NCBI GenBank assembly: GCA_963838885.1
Contig: CAWITB010000037.1
Span: 62,001 to 126,000 of the forward strand
DNA from: JAICMB01 sp963838885
Lineage (GTDB): Bacteria; Acidobacteriota; Terriglobia; Bryobacterales; Bryobacteraceae
Direction: 5' to 3'
DNA: 64,000 nt
Made by a program: the position numbers and the translations under genes. The notes under the pieces are model-generated. The model was given only the letters and a program-made list of their open reading frames with translations. It was not told the DNA's origin and did not search any database. Below are positions 26,845 through 34,858 of this stretch, piece by piece (the stretch's first letter is position 1; each line of letters begins with the position of its first letter).

Positions 26845-27801
26845 CATCGAATCGCGTACCAGCTTTGGAAATTCGGGCTGTTGGGAAAGGATTTTATTAC
26901 CAGCCGTGGGACGAACATGTTTATGTCACAACGGGCGATGCGGCTCAGGCCGCGGCGGTATCGTTCGGCAACGGGCGGCGCGTGTACAACGTCATCGATT
27001 CGCGGCAGTCGTATTTGCAGGATGTCGTGGTGGCCGGATTGCGCGCTCTGGGGTACAACGAGCAGGCGGATTGCTCCATTCATTTCTCGTACGAAATGGT
27101 CGCGCTTTCGCCGCGCACTTGCGTCGAGATGGGGATCGAGCTTTCCGACAGACGATAGGCGGCGGCCATATGTCGAGGTCTCGGGCCGCAAAGGTCTAGG
27201 CGTTAAGGCCGACGATCTGATCGATAAGCTGATCGAAAAGGCGCTCGAAGAGGTCGAATCAAGACACCCCGAAGCGCCGGAGGAAGAACGGCGAAAAGTG
27301 GCCACGCAAATCGCCGTGGGAGCGCTGCGTTATTTCATGTTGAAGTACACGCGAAACTCGGTGATCGCGTTCGATTTTCAGGAGGCGCTTAGTTTTGAAG
27401 GAGAAACCGGTCCGTACGCGCAATACGCGGCCGTGCGGGCGCGCAATATCTTGCGAAAACTGAGCGAGCGCGGCGAAGCGCTGCCCGATTTTGAGCGGGA
27501 ATTGAACGAGTCCGCGATGGCGCGGCAGTTGCAGTGCGAAGATTTCTGGCAATTACTGTTGATTGCTTCGAAGGCGGATTCGGCCATAGCGAGGGCGGTC
27601 GCCTCAGGCGAGCCCGCGCACGTCGCCCGCTACGCCTTTCAGCTCTCGCAGGCCTTCAATAACTTCTATCACGAGTATCCGGTGATTCATGAAGAGAACC
27701 GAGAACGTAGGACTTTCCTGTTATGGATGTGCGACTACTTCCGGCGGCAGTTGGAACGAACGCTTGGGGTGCTGGGCATCGGCGTTCCCGAGTATATGTG
27801 A
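26845..27801 (+). pseudogene. argS: Arginyl-tRNA synthetase, C-terminal part, copy 1
   Basis: Reads GRRVYNVIDSRQSYLQDVV, then DCSIHFSYEMVALSPRTCVEMG, and after a frameshift near 27150 continues RPYVEVSGRKGLGVKADDLID (the KMSKS-equivalent loop is SGRKG), ALRYFMLKYTRNSVIAFDF, GPYAQYAAVRARNIL and the anticodon-binding C-terminus ending GIGVPEYM. The N-terminal catalytic half (HIGH motif) is absent. It is the best preserved of three argS 3' fragments (others at 33.1 and 34.3 kb), which bracket the lanthipeptide-like cluster. Confidence 0.88.
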
Positions 27802-27815
27802 CGCCGGCAAGCGTA

Positions 27816-29099
27816 CTATGCGTCCCTAGCGAGTGAAGCATCGCTTAGTCCTCCGGGGATCAGGACCGTGGGGAATGCGCCGGGATCATAAAGCCGCAGG
27901 TAGAAATATCCGATGCCCGCCAAGCCGAGTAACAGGCTAGGATTTACGCCGCCCCCATTGACGCCGCACGGCCAGTTCAATCCGGCGCGTTGATAGAGCT
28001 CGATTCCGCGTAAACCGGCCTGGTTGGCTTGGCGCAGAGAATTGGCATCGCCAAGAATGCTCCCGGCCAGGATCAAGGCCTCGCTGTTTCCTGCAATGCC
28101 GTGGCATAAGCAATACGATTCCTGGCCGGGAATGCTGGCAGCAAGGCCGCGCGCGGTGGAGCGGATCGCCATCTCGGCTTGGGCCTTCATCTCCGGATCG
28201 CGGGTGATCTGAAACGCGCGCAAGCGTCCCAGGGCAATGCCTGGGGCGCCATGACACCATGCCAGAGCACAGCTATAGCGGTATGACCCATCCGGCAGCG
28301 CGACAGGCTGGCCGCGAAAGTCGGGCCAGTTCTCCATTTCCGGCTGAACCCAGGACTGCTCGTAGAGGATGCCCTGTTCTGCCGCTTCTAGAAAATCCGC
28401 CCGGCCGGTCTCCCGATGCAATTCAAACAGAGCCCACACCACGCCGGCCGTGCCGTGTGAAAAACCAGTCAGGTCGAGGGCAGCGTTGCCGGGAGTGGGC
28501 GCGATCGTAGTCCACGACCAGCCTCGATCGGTTCGGTTCGCGCTGGAAATCAGCCGGCCGCCCAGGGCAATGGCGCGCTCGCCCAGATACGGATTCGAGT
28601 AGCGGGCGTTCAGCTTCAGCAACGGCGGAATCACGCCCGCAATGCCGCCGATCACGTCGATCATGTACTGTCCCGGCTCCGTTGCAAGGTGAGACGACAG
28701 GGTGGAGAGCGCTCGCTCTACAAGCTCGGGGCTATCCAGCGCCTCACCGATATCGATCAACGCATCGGCGATTCCAATAGAGCCGGCATAGTACGCTACG
28801 CGGGTGGCTTCCGTTTGCAACTCCCAAAGCGAAAGCGCGTGCTCCACGGCGCCCAGGGCGGTTGCGCGGAAGACCTTTTCGCCGGTCGCCTGGTATAACC
28901 GCGCCAGGAACAAGCCAATGCCGCTGGTTCCACCATACAGGTCCGGCCCGAAGGAGCGGTGCACAACCTGCCAACCGCCGAGCACGAATTCCATCGAATC
29001 GCCCAGCCAGTTGCAGCGGTTGCCGTCCCAAATGGCATCACGGCAGAGGTCGGCGCCGATGGCGTAGGCGGCTTCGAGGAACTGGTCATTGCCGGCCAT
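27816..29099 (-). CDS. LanC-like lanthionine cyclase
   Basis: 427 residues from the ATG at 29099, which overlaps the HopA1 gene's end by 14 bases. It has the alpha-toroid repeats of LanC with G(F)SHGTAGV (His215), LAWCHGAPGIALGR (Cys282) and CLCHGIAGNSEAL (Cys332, His333). By comparison with NisC these Cys, Cys and His are the zinc ligands and His215 is the catalytic His, so an active cyclase is expected. It would catalyse addition of Cys thiols to dehydroalanine/dehydrobutyrine to make (methyl)lanthionine rings. An alternative TTG start at 29108 adds three residues. Last gene of the four-gene cluster. Confidence 0.92.
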   Translation of the reverse strand: MAGNDQFLEAAYAIGADLCRDAIWDGNRCNWLGDSMEFVLGGWQVVHRSFGPDLYGGTSGIGLFLARLYQATGEKVFRATALGAVEHALSLWELQTEATRVAYYAGSIGIADALIDIGEALDSPELVERALSTLSSHLATEPGQYMIDVIGGIAGVIPPLLKLNARYSNPYLGERAIALGGRLISSANRTDRGWSWTTIAPTPGNAALDLTGFSHGTAGVVWALFELHRETGRADFLEAAEQGILYEQSWVQPEMENWPDFRGQPVALPDGSYRYSCALAWCHGAPGIALGRLRAFQITRDPEMKAQAEMAIRSTARGLAASIPGQESYCLCHGIAGNSEALILAGSILGDANSLRQANQAGLRGIELYQRAGLNWPCGVNGGGVNPSLLLGLAGIGYFYLRLYDPGAFPTVLIPGGLSDASLARDA

Positions 29100-30036
29100 A
29101 ATGGTCAACCGAGCTCAGTGAGAGATGCGGGTTATCGAGATTCAGTCCGGCCTGCTCGAAAAGCATCCGGAGCTCCGACATACGCGCTCTTTGCGATTGC
29201 AGGCGCTTTTGATAAGCATTTAACATGGCTCGCGCCAGCAGACCGCAGCGGCTCATTCCGAAGCTTTGACCATCGGCCGGATCTTCCGCCAGCCCCAGCC
29301 CCGGGGAGAGCTGTTTGGCGAACAGCGGAGTGTACGGTTTCAGGCGCTGTTTCACATCCTCATAAATTTCCGAAGCCAGCCGCAAGGCGATTGCAGCGTA
29401 ACGCCAGCCGACAAAAAGCACCGCCGAATCGGCGCGTGAATATTGGCTGCTATAGCGCAAGGCCTTGAATTGGAAGGGCACGCGCAAGGCGTTAAAGCGC
29501 TCGGTGACGAGGCTCAGCAGCTTCGGCGCGCCTGCGGGCTCCAGGTTCCAATAGAGCCGGACGAAGGTTTGAAAGTCCTCGATCGATGGCGCAATCTCCG
29601 GATATACGATATAGAAACCGGGTTGCGACAGGACATCCTCCTTCGCGAGAAAAGCGCGAACCCAAGCTCCCGGCTGGAGGCCCGTGGCGCTGTCCTGGAG
29701 CATGAATTCGCCTGGCCTGAGTATGCGGCTTTGCGCCTCCTTCATGGCATAAAGGCTGCCGTCCGGCAGAACCTGCGTGATCTTCCAGCCATAGTCCCAA
29801 CGTTCCCGCGTCGCATTGGCGGAATTCAATTCCGCAAGCAGCCGATCCGAGGGATCGGCCTGGCCGAAGGAGACATCCAGTGGAATCTGAAACTCACGCG
29901 AATAACAGGACCCGTAAAGCTGGCCTTCGAGACCGCCGGCGGGATAACGCCGGCCGCCGATCGAGTACTCGCCGGCCGAGTAAAAAAACACCGCATCGAA
30001 AATTCGTTTCAACTGAATTTCGAGAGATTTCTCCAT
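29086..30036 (-). CDS. HopA1-family lyase-like protein
   Basis: 316 residues from the ATG at 30036, two bases after the kinase stop. Motifs such as RRYPAGGLEGQLYGSCYSREF, RERWDYGWKITQVLPDGSLYA, VRLYWNLEPAGAPKLLSLVT, PFQFKALRY, RADSAVLFVGWRYAAIALRLA and SFGMSRCGLLARAML are those of the T3SS effector HopA1 family. In thioviridamide (TvaC/TvaD) and class V lanthipeptide pathways, HopA1-like proteins act with an APH-like kinase, eliminating phosphate from phospho-Ser/Thr to give dehydro residues. That role fits the kinase upstream and LanC downstream. Assignment of activity is by family and context. Confidence 0.88.
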   Translation of the reverse strand: MEKSLEIQLKRIFDAVFFYSAGEYSIGGRRYPAGGLEGQLYGSCYSREFQIPLDVSFGQADPSDRLLAELNSANATRERWDYGWKITQVLPDGSLYAMKEAQSRILRPGEFMLQDSATGLQPGAWVRAFLAKEDVLSQPGFYIVYPEIAPSIEDFQTFVRLYWNLEPAGAPKLLSLVTERFNALRVPFQFKALRYSSQYSRADSAVLFVGWRYAAIALRLASEIYEDVKQRLKPYTPLFAKQLSPGLGLAEDPADGQSFGMSRCGLLARAMLNAYQKRLQSQRARMSELRMLFEQAGLNLDNPHLSLSSVDHYGRQ

Positions 30037-30038
30037 TG

Positions 30039-31148
30039 TCAGATCCCTAGCAGCGCCGGGACCGCTTCGCCCGGACGCTGCAACATATTCAGACTTACCT
30101 GAAGCTGGAACATGGCATTTGCGCTTAACTGCGGCTGCCGGTTCATCCATTCAAAAACGGTCTGGAGCATGCGCCCCGCGGCCATGAGAACGCATCGTTC
30201 CAACCGCTGGGCAGCTTGATAGGAATCCAGTTGCAGGGTCTCGGCGTAGGCGCGCCAGAAAGCGCGAATGGCCGGCTGGACGCTCCCTAGCGGCGTTCGC
30301 GCCAGTTGCTCCAACTGTTCGGCGGTGGCGCCTGGCGTGGGTGGGATGGAGTAGAGCCAGCAGTTCAGGTACGCCTGAAAAACCGAGCCGGCATCCCAGC
30401 AGGCATCGCCGAAGTCCGCGGTTTCCCAATCCACCAGCTTGAGATCATAAGGCGATTCCGGTCCTTCAGGAAAGAACAGAGCGCAGTTTTCGAACTTGAT
30501 GTCGCCGTGAATCAACGTGTCGGATTGCCAGCCGGAGTGGATCGCATCCAGCCGGTACCCGAAGTCCGGATAGCGGTTCAATACCGCGTGCAACTGGACG
30601 TTGGCGGCGCCGAGGGCCGCGAGCCCCGCCGCTTGCGTCTGATGGAATTGCAGGATCCAAGGAACGGCGCGCGGGAAGGCGGCGGCTTGCGGCGATCCGT
30701 TCGCGGCGCTCAGCCCGATATTGCGATGGTAGGTCCCGAGAGCGGTCCCCAGGCGTTGGGCGATGTCGACAGGAAAGCGATTTTCGCGGCTCTGCCAGGC
30801 GCCCAGGTTTTCGGCATCGGGCAGCAGCTCCAGCACCAACACGTAGCGCAGCCGATCATAGGCGACGATGCCGGGAGCCAACGGGCGCAAGGCCGCGAAC
30901 TTCGCATCCTGTCTCATCAGGTTGTAGCAGGCGGCTTCACGTTCCAGGGTCAGTGTGCTGGCGGGCTGGTCGGGTTGAATATGCTTGACGAAGTAGCCGG
31001 GCTTGCCCCTCCGCAGGATGAGAAAATTGCGGTTGCGGCTGGTGCGCTCGAGGACGGTCACGCCCCCTTCCACAACCTCTTGGCGCGAGAGAAGGCCGCG
31101 GCCGATCAGGTAATGAACGATCGAGTTTTTAGTGGCCAGGATCAGCAT
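30039..31148 (-). CDS. APH-like protein kinase of the lanthipeptide cluster
   Basis: 369 residues with an aminoglycoside-phosphotransferase-type kinase fold: Lys55 in GYFVKHIQ and Glu70 in LEREAACYN (ATP binding), the catalytic loop LIHGDIKFENCALF at about 213-226 (Asp216 base) and the metal site LKLVDWETADFGD at about 236-248. It would phosphorylate Ser/Thr of the precursor before elimination by the HopA1 protein. It begins 70 bases downstream of the precursor gene, with a strong hairpin in between, and is followed after two bases by the HopA1 gene. All four genes run in the same direction. Confidence 0.88.
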   Translation of the reverse strand: MLILATKNSIVHYLIGRGLLSRQEVVEGGVTVLERTSRNRNFLILRRGKPGYFVKHIQPDQPASTLTLEREAACYNLMRQDAKFAALRPLAPGIVAYDRLRYVLVLELLPDAENLGAWQSRENRFPVDIAQRLGTALGTYHRNIGLSAANGSPQAAAFPRAVPWILQFHQTQAAGLAALGAANVQLHAVLNRYPDFGYRLDAIHSGWQSDTLIHGDIKFENCALFFPEGPESPYDLKLVDWETADFGDACWDAGSVFQAYLNCWLYSIPPTPGATAEQLEQLARTPLGSVQPAIRAFWRAYAETLQLDSYQAAQRLERCVLMAAGRMLQTVFEWMNRQPQLSANAMFQLQVSLNMLQRPGEAVPALLGI

Positions 31149-31158
31149 GGGCTATAGC

Positions 31159-31194
31159 GAAGGCGGACGGCCGGGCTCCCGGCCGCCCTCCTTC
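31159..31194 (-). promoter_or_regulatory. Hairpin between precursor and enzyme genes
   Basis: Inner stem cggccggg-2-cccggccg (31168-31185), extended by gaagg/ccttc at the base with one mismatch region. There is no following T-run on the minus strand, so it is not a standard terminator; it may act as a partial terminator or mRNA stabiliser that raises precursor over enzyme expression, as is common in RiPP operons. Confidence 0.5.
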
Positions 31195-31217
31195 GTGGTG
31201 TTCAGACGATCGGGTCG

Positions 31218-32582
31218 TTAAAACTGCTGACCGCCGCCACCTCCAGGATTGCATGCGATGCTCGGGCACGGTCCAAAGCTAGGACAAGCTGGAATGCTCG
31301 GGCAACCGAAGTGAGTTGGGCAGCCCGCCAAAGTCGGGCAGCCGGGCGTAATGGTAGGCGTGGGACACTCTGGTCCTACATGGGTCGGGCACACGACGTG
31401 AACGCTGGGGCAGGCAGCTAGCGACGGACACATTATTGAAACGCATGGCGGCGTGTGAGTCGGCGGCGGACACTGCGGAGGCTGCGTCGGCGGTGGACAT
31501 TGCGGAGGATGAGTGATCCAGCACTGCGGAGGAATCGTGCAATGCTGCGTTACGGGGCACTGCGGCGGCAGCGAGGGATGGCACTGCGGCGGTTGACTCG
31601 GTTGGCACAACGGCGGCAGCGACGGATGACACTGCGGCGGTTGACTCGGTTGGCACAACGGCGGCAGCGACGGATGACACTGCGGCGGTTGACTCGGTTG
31701 GCACAACGGCGGCAGCGAGGGATGACACTGCGGCGGTTGACTCGGTTGGCATAACGGCGGCAGCGACGGATGACACTGCGGCGGTAGAGTCGGGTGACAC
31801 TGTGGCGGTAGAGTCGGATGACAGGCGGGCTGCAGCGTCGGCTCGCACTGCGGCGGTACAGTCGGATGGCAGGCGGGTGTCAGCGTGGGTTGGCATTGTA
31901 ACGGTTGCGTCAGCGCAAGCTCACCCGGACCTCCCGTGCCGGGGCCGCAAGCGATGCTGGGGCAAGCCCCGACGCTCGGACACGCTGGAACACTGGGGCA
32001 TACATGAGTTGGGCAGATCTGCTGGCTGGGGCATATGGCCGCAACACTGGGGCATCCAACATGTAGCGTCGGGCAAGCCGCCAACACGCTGGGGCAGGCG
32101 GCGGGGTGCAAAGTGGGACAAACCACGTGCACGCTGGGGCAGTTGACATGCGTCGGACAGATTACCGAGCATGCAACCTGGATACTGACGTGCGTGAAGC
32201 CCGCGCAACATTGCGGAACCGGGCATGTGATCCCGTGAACGGTGGGACATGGCGGATTGACGGTATGACAAGGCGCCTGGCTGATGTGCGTTACGCCGAT
32301 ACAACACTGTCCGACAGGACAAGTGGGATGGTGGATGGTGGGGCAATTGATCTGGGTCAGAAGGGTTTGCGCCGCACAGCATGCCTCTGGAAGACCGGTG
32401 GGAGGCAAGGGCCCTCCCGCCCCGGCTCCCTCGCTGGAAGCGGCGGCGCCGGCTTGTTCCTCCTGAATCGGACCCTTTAAAAAGCTTTCGGGCTGGTCGG
32501 TGGTGGGTTTGCTTTCCGGAGCCTTGGCGCCCACTGGTGAATGCTTGGGGTCCGCGGCTTTTCGTGATTTTGGCTCATTCAT
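31218..32582 (-). CDS. Giant Cys/Ser/Thr/Pro repeat protein, candidate lanthipeptide precursor
   Basis: 454 residues in two parts. Residues 1-67 are a leader-like region with all Lys and Arg of the protein (last Lys at 36), an ESFLKGPIQEEQ helix and a GAGAGG stretch. Residues 68-444 have 54 Cys (hand count) and about 58 Ser/Thr, no Lys, Arg or Asp and only three Glu. Segment 68-212 has CP(S/T)-x3-6-C spacing (for example CPTLHVGCPSV). After a Gly-rich linker (213-229), residues 230-342 repeat as octads C-x-P-(S/T)-x-P-P-x, 14 in a row. The end returns to CP(S/T) spacing and finishes NPGGGGGQQF. AGGAG lies eight bases before the ATG. The 1:1 Cys to Ser/Thr ratio and position before the three enzymes make it the probable substrate. 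Another possibility is an unmodified Cys-rich structural protein. Confidence 0.8.
   Translation of the reverse strand: MNEPKSRKAADPKHSPVGAKAPESKPTTDQPESFLKGPIQEEQAGAAASSEGAGAGGPLPPTGLPEACCAAQTLLTQINCPTIHHPTCPVGQCCIGVTHISQAPCHTVNPPCPTVHGITCPVPQCCAGFTHVSIQVACSVICPTHVNCPSVHVVCPTLHPAACPSVLAACPTLHVGCPSVAAICPSQQICPTHVCPSVPACPSVGACPSIACGPGTGGPGELALTQPLQCQPTLTPACHPTVPPQCEPTLQPACHPTLPPQCHPTLPPQCHPSLPPLCQPSQPPQCHPSLPPLCQPSQPPQCHPSLPPLCQPSQPPQCHPSLPPLCQPSQPPQCHPSLPPQCPVTQHCTIPPQCWITHPPQCPPPTQPPQCPPPTHTPPCVSIMCPSLAACPSVHVVCPTHVGPECPTPTITPGCPTLAGCPTHFGCPSIPACPSFGPCPSIACNPGGGGGQQF
31592..31783 (+). repeat. Four tandem 48-bp repeats inside the precursor gene
   Basis: Units start at 31592, 31640, 31688 and 31736, exactly 48 bases apart, with only scattered substitutions. 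Each encodes two octads (CHPSLPPL plus CQPSQPPQ). Flanking sequence holds weaker units. The array is in frame and without spacers. Confidence 0.92.
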
Positions 32583-32620
32583 GAATTTTGCTCCTGGAAA
32601 CTGACATTGGCACGTTATGT

Positions 32621-32640
32621 TCGCTTACATAGATAAGCGA
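32621..32640 (-). promoter_or_regulatory. Palindrome upstream of the precursor gene
   Basis: tcgctta-6-taagcga, perfect 7-base arms, centred about 50 bases upstream of the precursor ATG. Likely an operator or promoter element; no regulator gene is in the cluster. Confidence 0.5.
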
Positions 32641-32868
32641 ATACTTGCGGTTCGGAGACTCCGAGTCTCGGTACTTCGTGAGAAATGCAGCCCGGGCGTT
32701 TCGCTTGCCTTCGATAAATGGAAAGATCCATGCCGCTCTCGCCCTTAGCAGGACAGCCGGCTCCGGCTGGGGTTCAGGACAGCGAAAAGCTGCAACGCGA
32801 ATATTACGAAATCGAGGCCGATCCGGCCGATCCTCGCTAGCGGGGGCGTCGGGGCTAGCGGGCCCTTT

Positions 32869-33110
32869 CTCGAATATTCCAATTCAGTTCCGGCGATGGC
32901 AGCCAGGTGAGCATAAATGGCAGCCCGTGCAGCATCTCCGTGTTTTGTCCGGTATTTTCTGTACGACCTGATTTTTTCAAGCCCGACAGAGATAAACTCG
33001 ATACCGTTCACGAGCGACGCATTTTACCTTGCGATGTTGGAGGTTCTGAAATTGAGCAGGACGCTGCTCAATTCCCTTGGGGTGGGCAGCGGTTATTCCG
33101 GGCACGATGT
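32869..33110 (+). pseudogene. PEP-CTERM-type secreted protein fragment, copy A
   Basis: GPFSNIPIQF and, in another frame, SSPTEINSIPFTSDAF match the corresponding parts (GPFSNIPIQ, SPTAINSITFTGDAF) of the gene at 33811-34312. It then runs directly into the second argS fragment. It is a decayed internal fragment without start or sorting signal. Confidence 0.55.
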
Positions 33111-33120
33111 GAGAGCTGCA

Positions 33121-33642
33121 AGCGCCGGGGCGCAGTACGTTGATGTGGCGCAAATCGCCATGGGCGCGCTGCGATATTTCATGCCGCAGTAGACGCACAA
33201 CGCGGTGATCGCGTTCGATTTTAAGGAGGCGCTCAGTTTCGAGCGGGAAACCGGACCGTACGGGCAGTATGCGGCCGTGCGGGCGCGCAATATCTTGCGA
33301 AAATGGGCGAGCGCGGCGAAGCGCTGCCCGATTTTGAGCGGGAATTGAACGCGTCCGCGATGGCGCGGCAGTTGCAGTCCGTAAGATTTCTGGCAATTAC
33401 TGTTGATTGCTTCGAAGGCCGATTCGGCCATAGAGAGGGCGGTCGACGTCAGGCGAGCCCGCGCACGTCGCCCGCTACGCCTTTCAGCTCTCGCAGGCGT
33501 TCAATAACTTCTGTCACGAGTATTTTGTGATTCATGAAAGAACCGGGAACGCAGGACATTCCTGTTATGGATGTGAGACTATTTCCGGCGGCAGTTGGAG
33601 CGCACACTGGGAATGTTGAGTATTACAGTTCCCGAGTATATG
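33121..33642 (+). pseudogene. argS: Arginyl-tRNA synthetase, C-terminal part, copy 2
   Basis: Near duplicate of 27300-27801 (for example the nucleotides for AAVRARNILRK and the segment ALPDFERELN are shared), but with a TAG after ALRYFMPQ, several frameshifts and loss of the stop codon after VPEYM. More decayed than copy 1 and with only the last ~170 codons. Confidence 0.85.
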
Positions 33643-33810
33643 CGATCCCGGAAGCGCCGGCCCATTTACTTATCCACTGCAGGATCCTCGCGACGCTCGC
33701 GAACAGTTCTTGAAATTCCGCATTGCATGTATAGAATAGGTCATCTCCGACATGAGAGTTCACGGAGATCGAAATCCAGAGCACATTAGAAATGGAGAAG
33801 GTCGTCCATT

Positions 33811-34312
33811 ATGCGTCTTCCGATGTTGTTCGCATTGACGGCCGGCGCTGCTACTGCCACCTTAATTGTTACCATCGACCCTGCGACGAGCGCCGCTTGG
33901 CCGGTTGGAACCAGCTTCGAACCGGGAGAGGTAAGCTAAACAACAGATCCTCTCGGTCCTTTCTCGAACATTCCCATTCAGTTAGCCCAACAGCTATAAA
34001 CTCGATTACATTCACGGGCGACGCGTTCAACGGGCAAGTTTCGAGCTTTTGAATTCAACTCACACGCTTATCGACCCGCTTTCGGTGAGCAGCGGCAACG
34101 TTGGCCATGATGTGACCTATTCGCTTCAGACTCCGGGAGCATTTGGGACATCATTCTTCCTGAAGACGTTTGACACCAGTTCTGCGTGGACCTTCGTCAA
34201 TGATATTGGCGTAAACTCCGTTCCAGAACCGGCGACATATCTCACGGTATTGGCGGGCCTATGGCTTATCGGCCGAGCGCGGTTGCGGCTTAGTAGAGGC
34301 CGAATCCAATAG
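33811..34312 (+). pseudogene. PEP-CTERM-sorted secreted protein, frameshifted, copy B
   Basis: Starts with a signal peptide (MRLPMLFALTAGAATATL, then TIDPATSAAWPVGTSFEPGE). After frame changes near 33930 and 33985-34050 it continues TDPLGPFSNIPIQ, AINSITFTGDAFNGQVSSF, LNSTHTLIDPLSVSSGNVGHD and SFFLKTFDTSSAWTFV. It ends in VPEPATYLTVLAGLWLIGRAR, a PEP-CTERM tripartite signal (VPEP, hydrophobic helix, Arg cluster) that targets proteins to exosortase. About 165 residues if repaired. Confidence 0.7.
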
Positions 34313-34360
34313 ATGGCGGCGCCGGGCAACGCGGGCATCGAGGCTCCCGAATACATGTAA
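34313..34360 (+). pseudogene. Possible third argS 3' end
   Basis: Directly after the PEP-CTERM gene, the frame GNAGIEAPEYM-stop matches the argS C-terminus GIGVPEYM-stop of copy 1 (22 of 28 bases, differences mostly synonymous). Short, so tentative. Confidence 0.4.
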
Positions 34361-34858
34361 CCCGAGTCCGATATTGCGCGGCGCTGGCGACCAGCGGTCA
34401 AATGGGCGAGCGCGAGCATCAAGCATTGTGGCGGCCAAAGCGGGAGTGTCCGTTGCGACCGGTCGCGCACGTTCTGAACGGAACGCGTGGACCCAGGCAG
34501 GCCCGCAAATCCGGTGACAGCGGCGATTGAGGAGCTGGTTATTCGCGGAAGCTGGCGCTGAGGAATCTGGCGCTGAGGAATGGCGCGGGCCACAGCAGCT
34601 CGATCGGTCCGATCCTCTCCGGCATTCGCATTCCTTTTTCCGGTAAGTCACAGCGACGTTGCAGGACGTCCCTGCGGCAACGCATTTCGGGGGCGGGTGG
34701 GACACTGCATCGGCAACATCGCGACCGATTCCGAACACGGCATCGCGGAGCGCCCGAATAATTCACGCACCTGGGACATCAGCGTATTGGCTAATCGAAG
34801 GACGGTTCATCTGCACTCGGCGCGGCGCCCGTGTGAAATAGGCGCGATCAGTCCCGCA
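34361..34858. other. Intergenic, nothing recognised
   Basis: About 500 bases with no frame showing codon bias or a family motif. Probably more decayed sequence. Confidence 0.4.

Noticed and set aside
31592..31783. Regular 48-bp repeats resembling a CRISPR array
   Set aside because: Units are contiguous without unique spacers, in frame and encode the octads of the precursor protein.
31455..31896. Long plus- and minus-strand alternative frames over the repeat gene (Arg-rich and Ala/Thr/Val-rich)
   Set aside because: They are frame shadows of a periodic GC-rich sequence; the chosen frame has the ribosome-binding site, the leader and the operon context.
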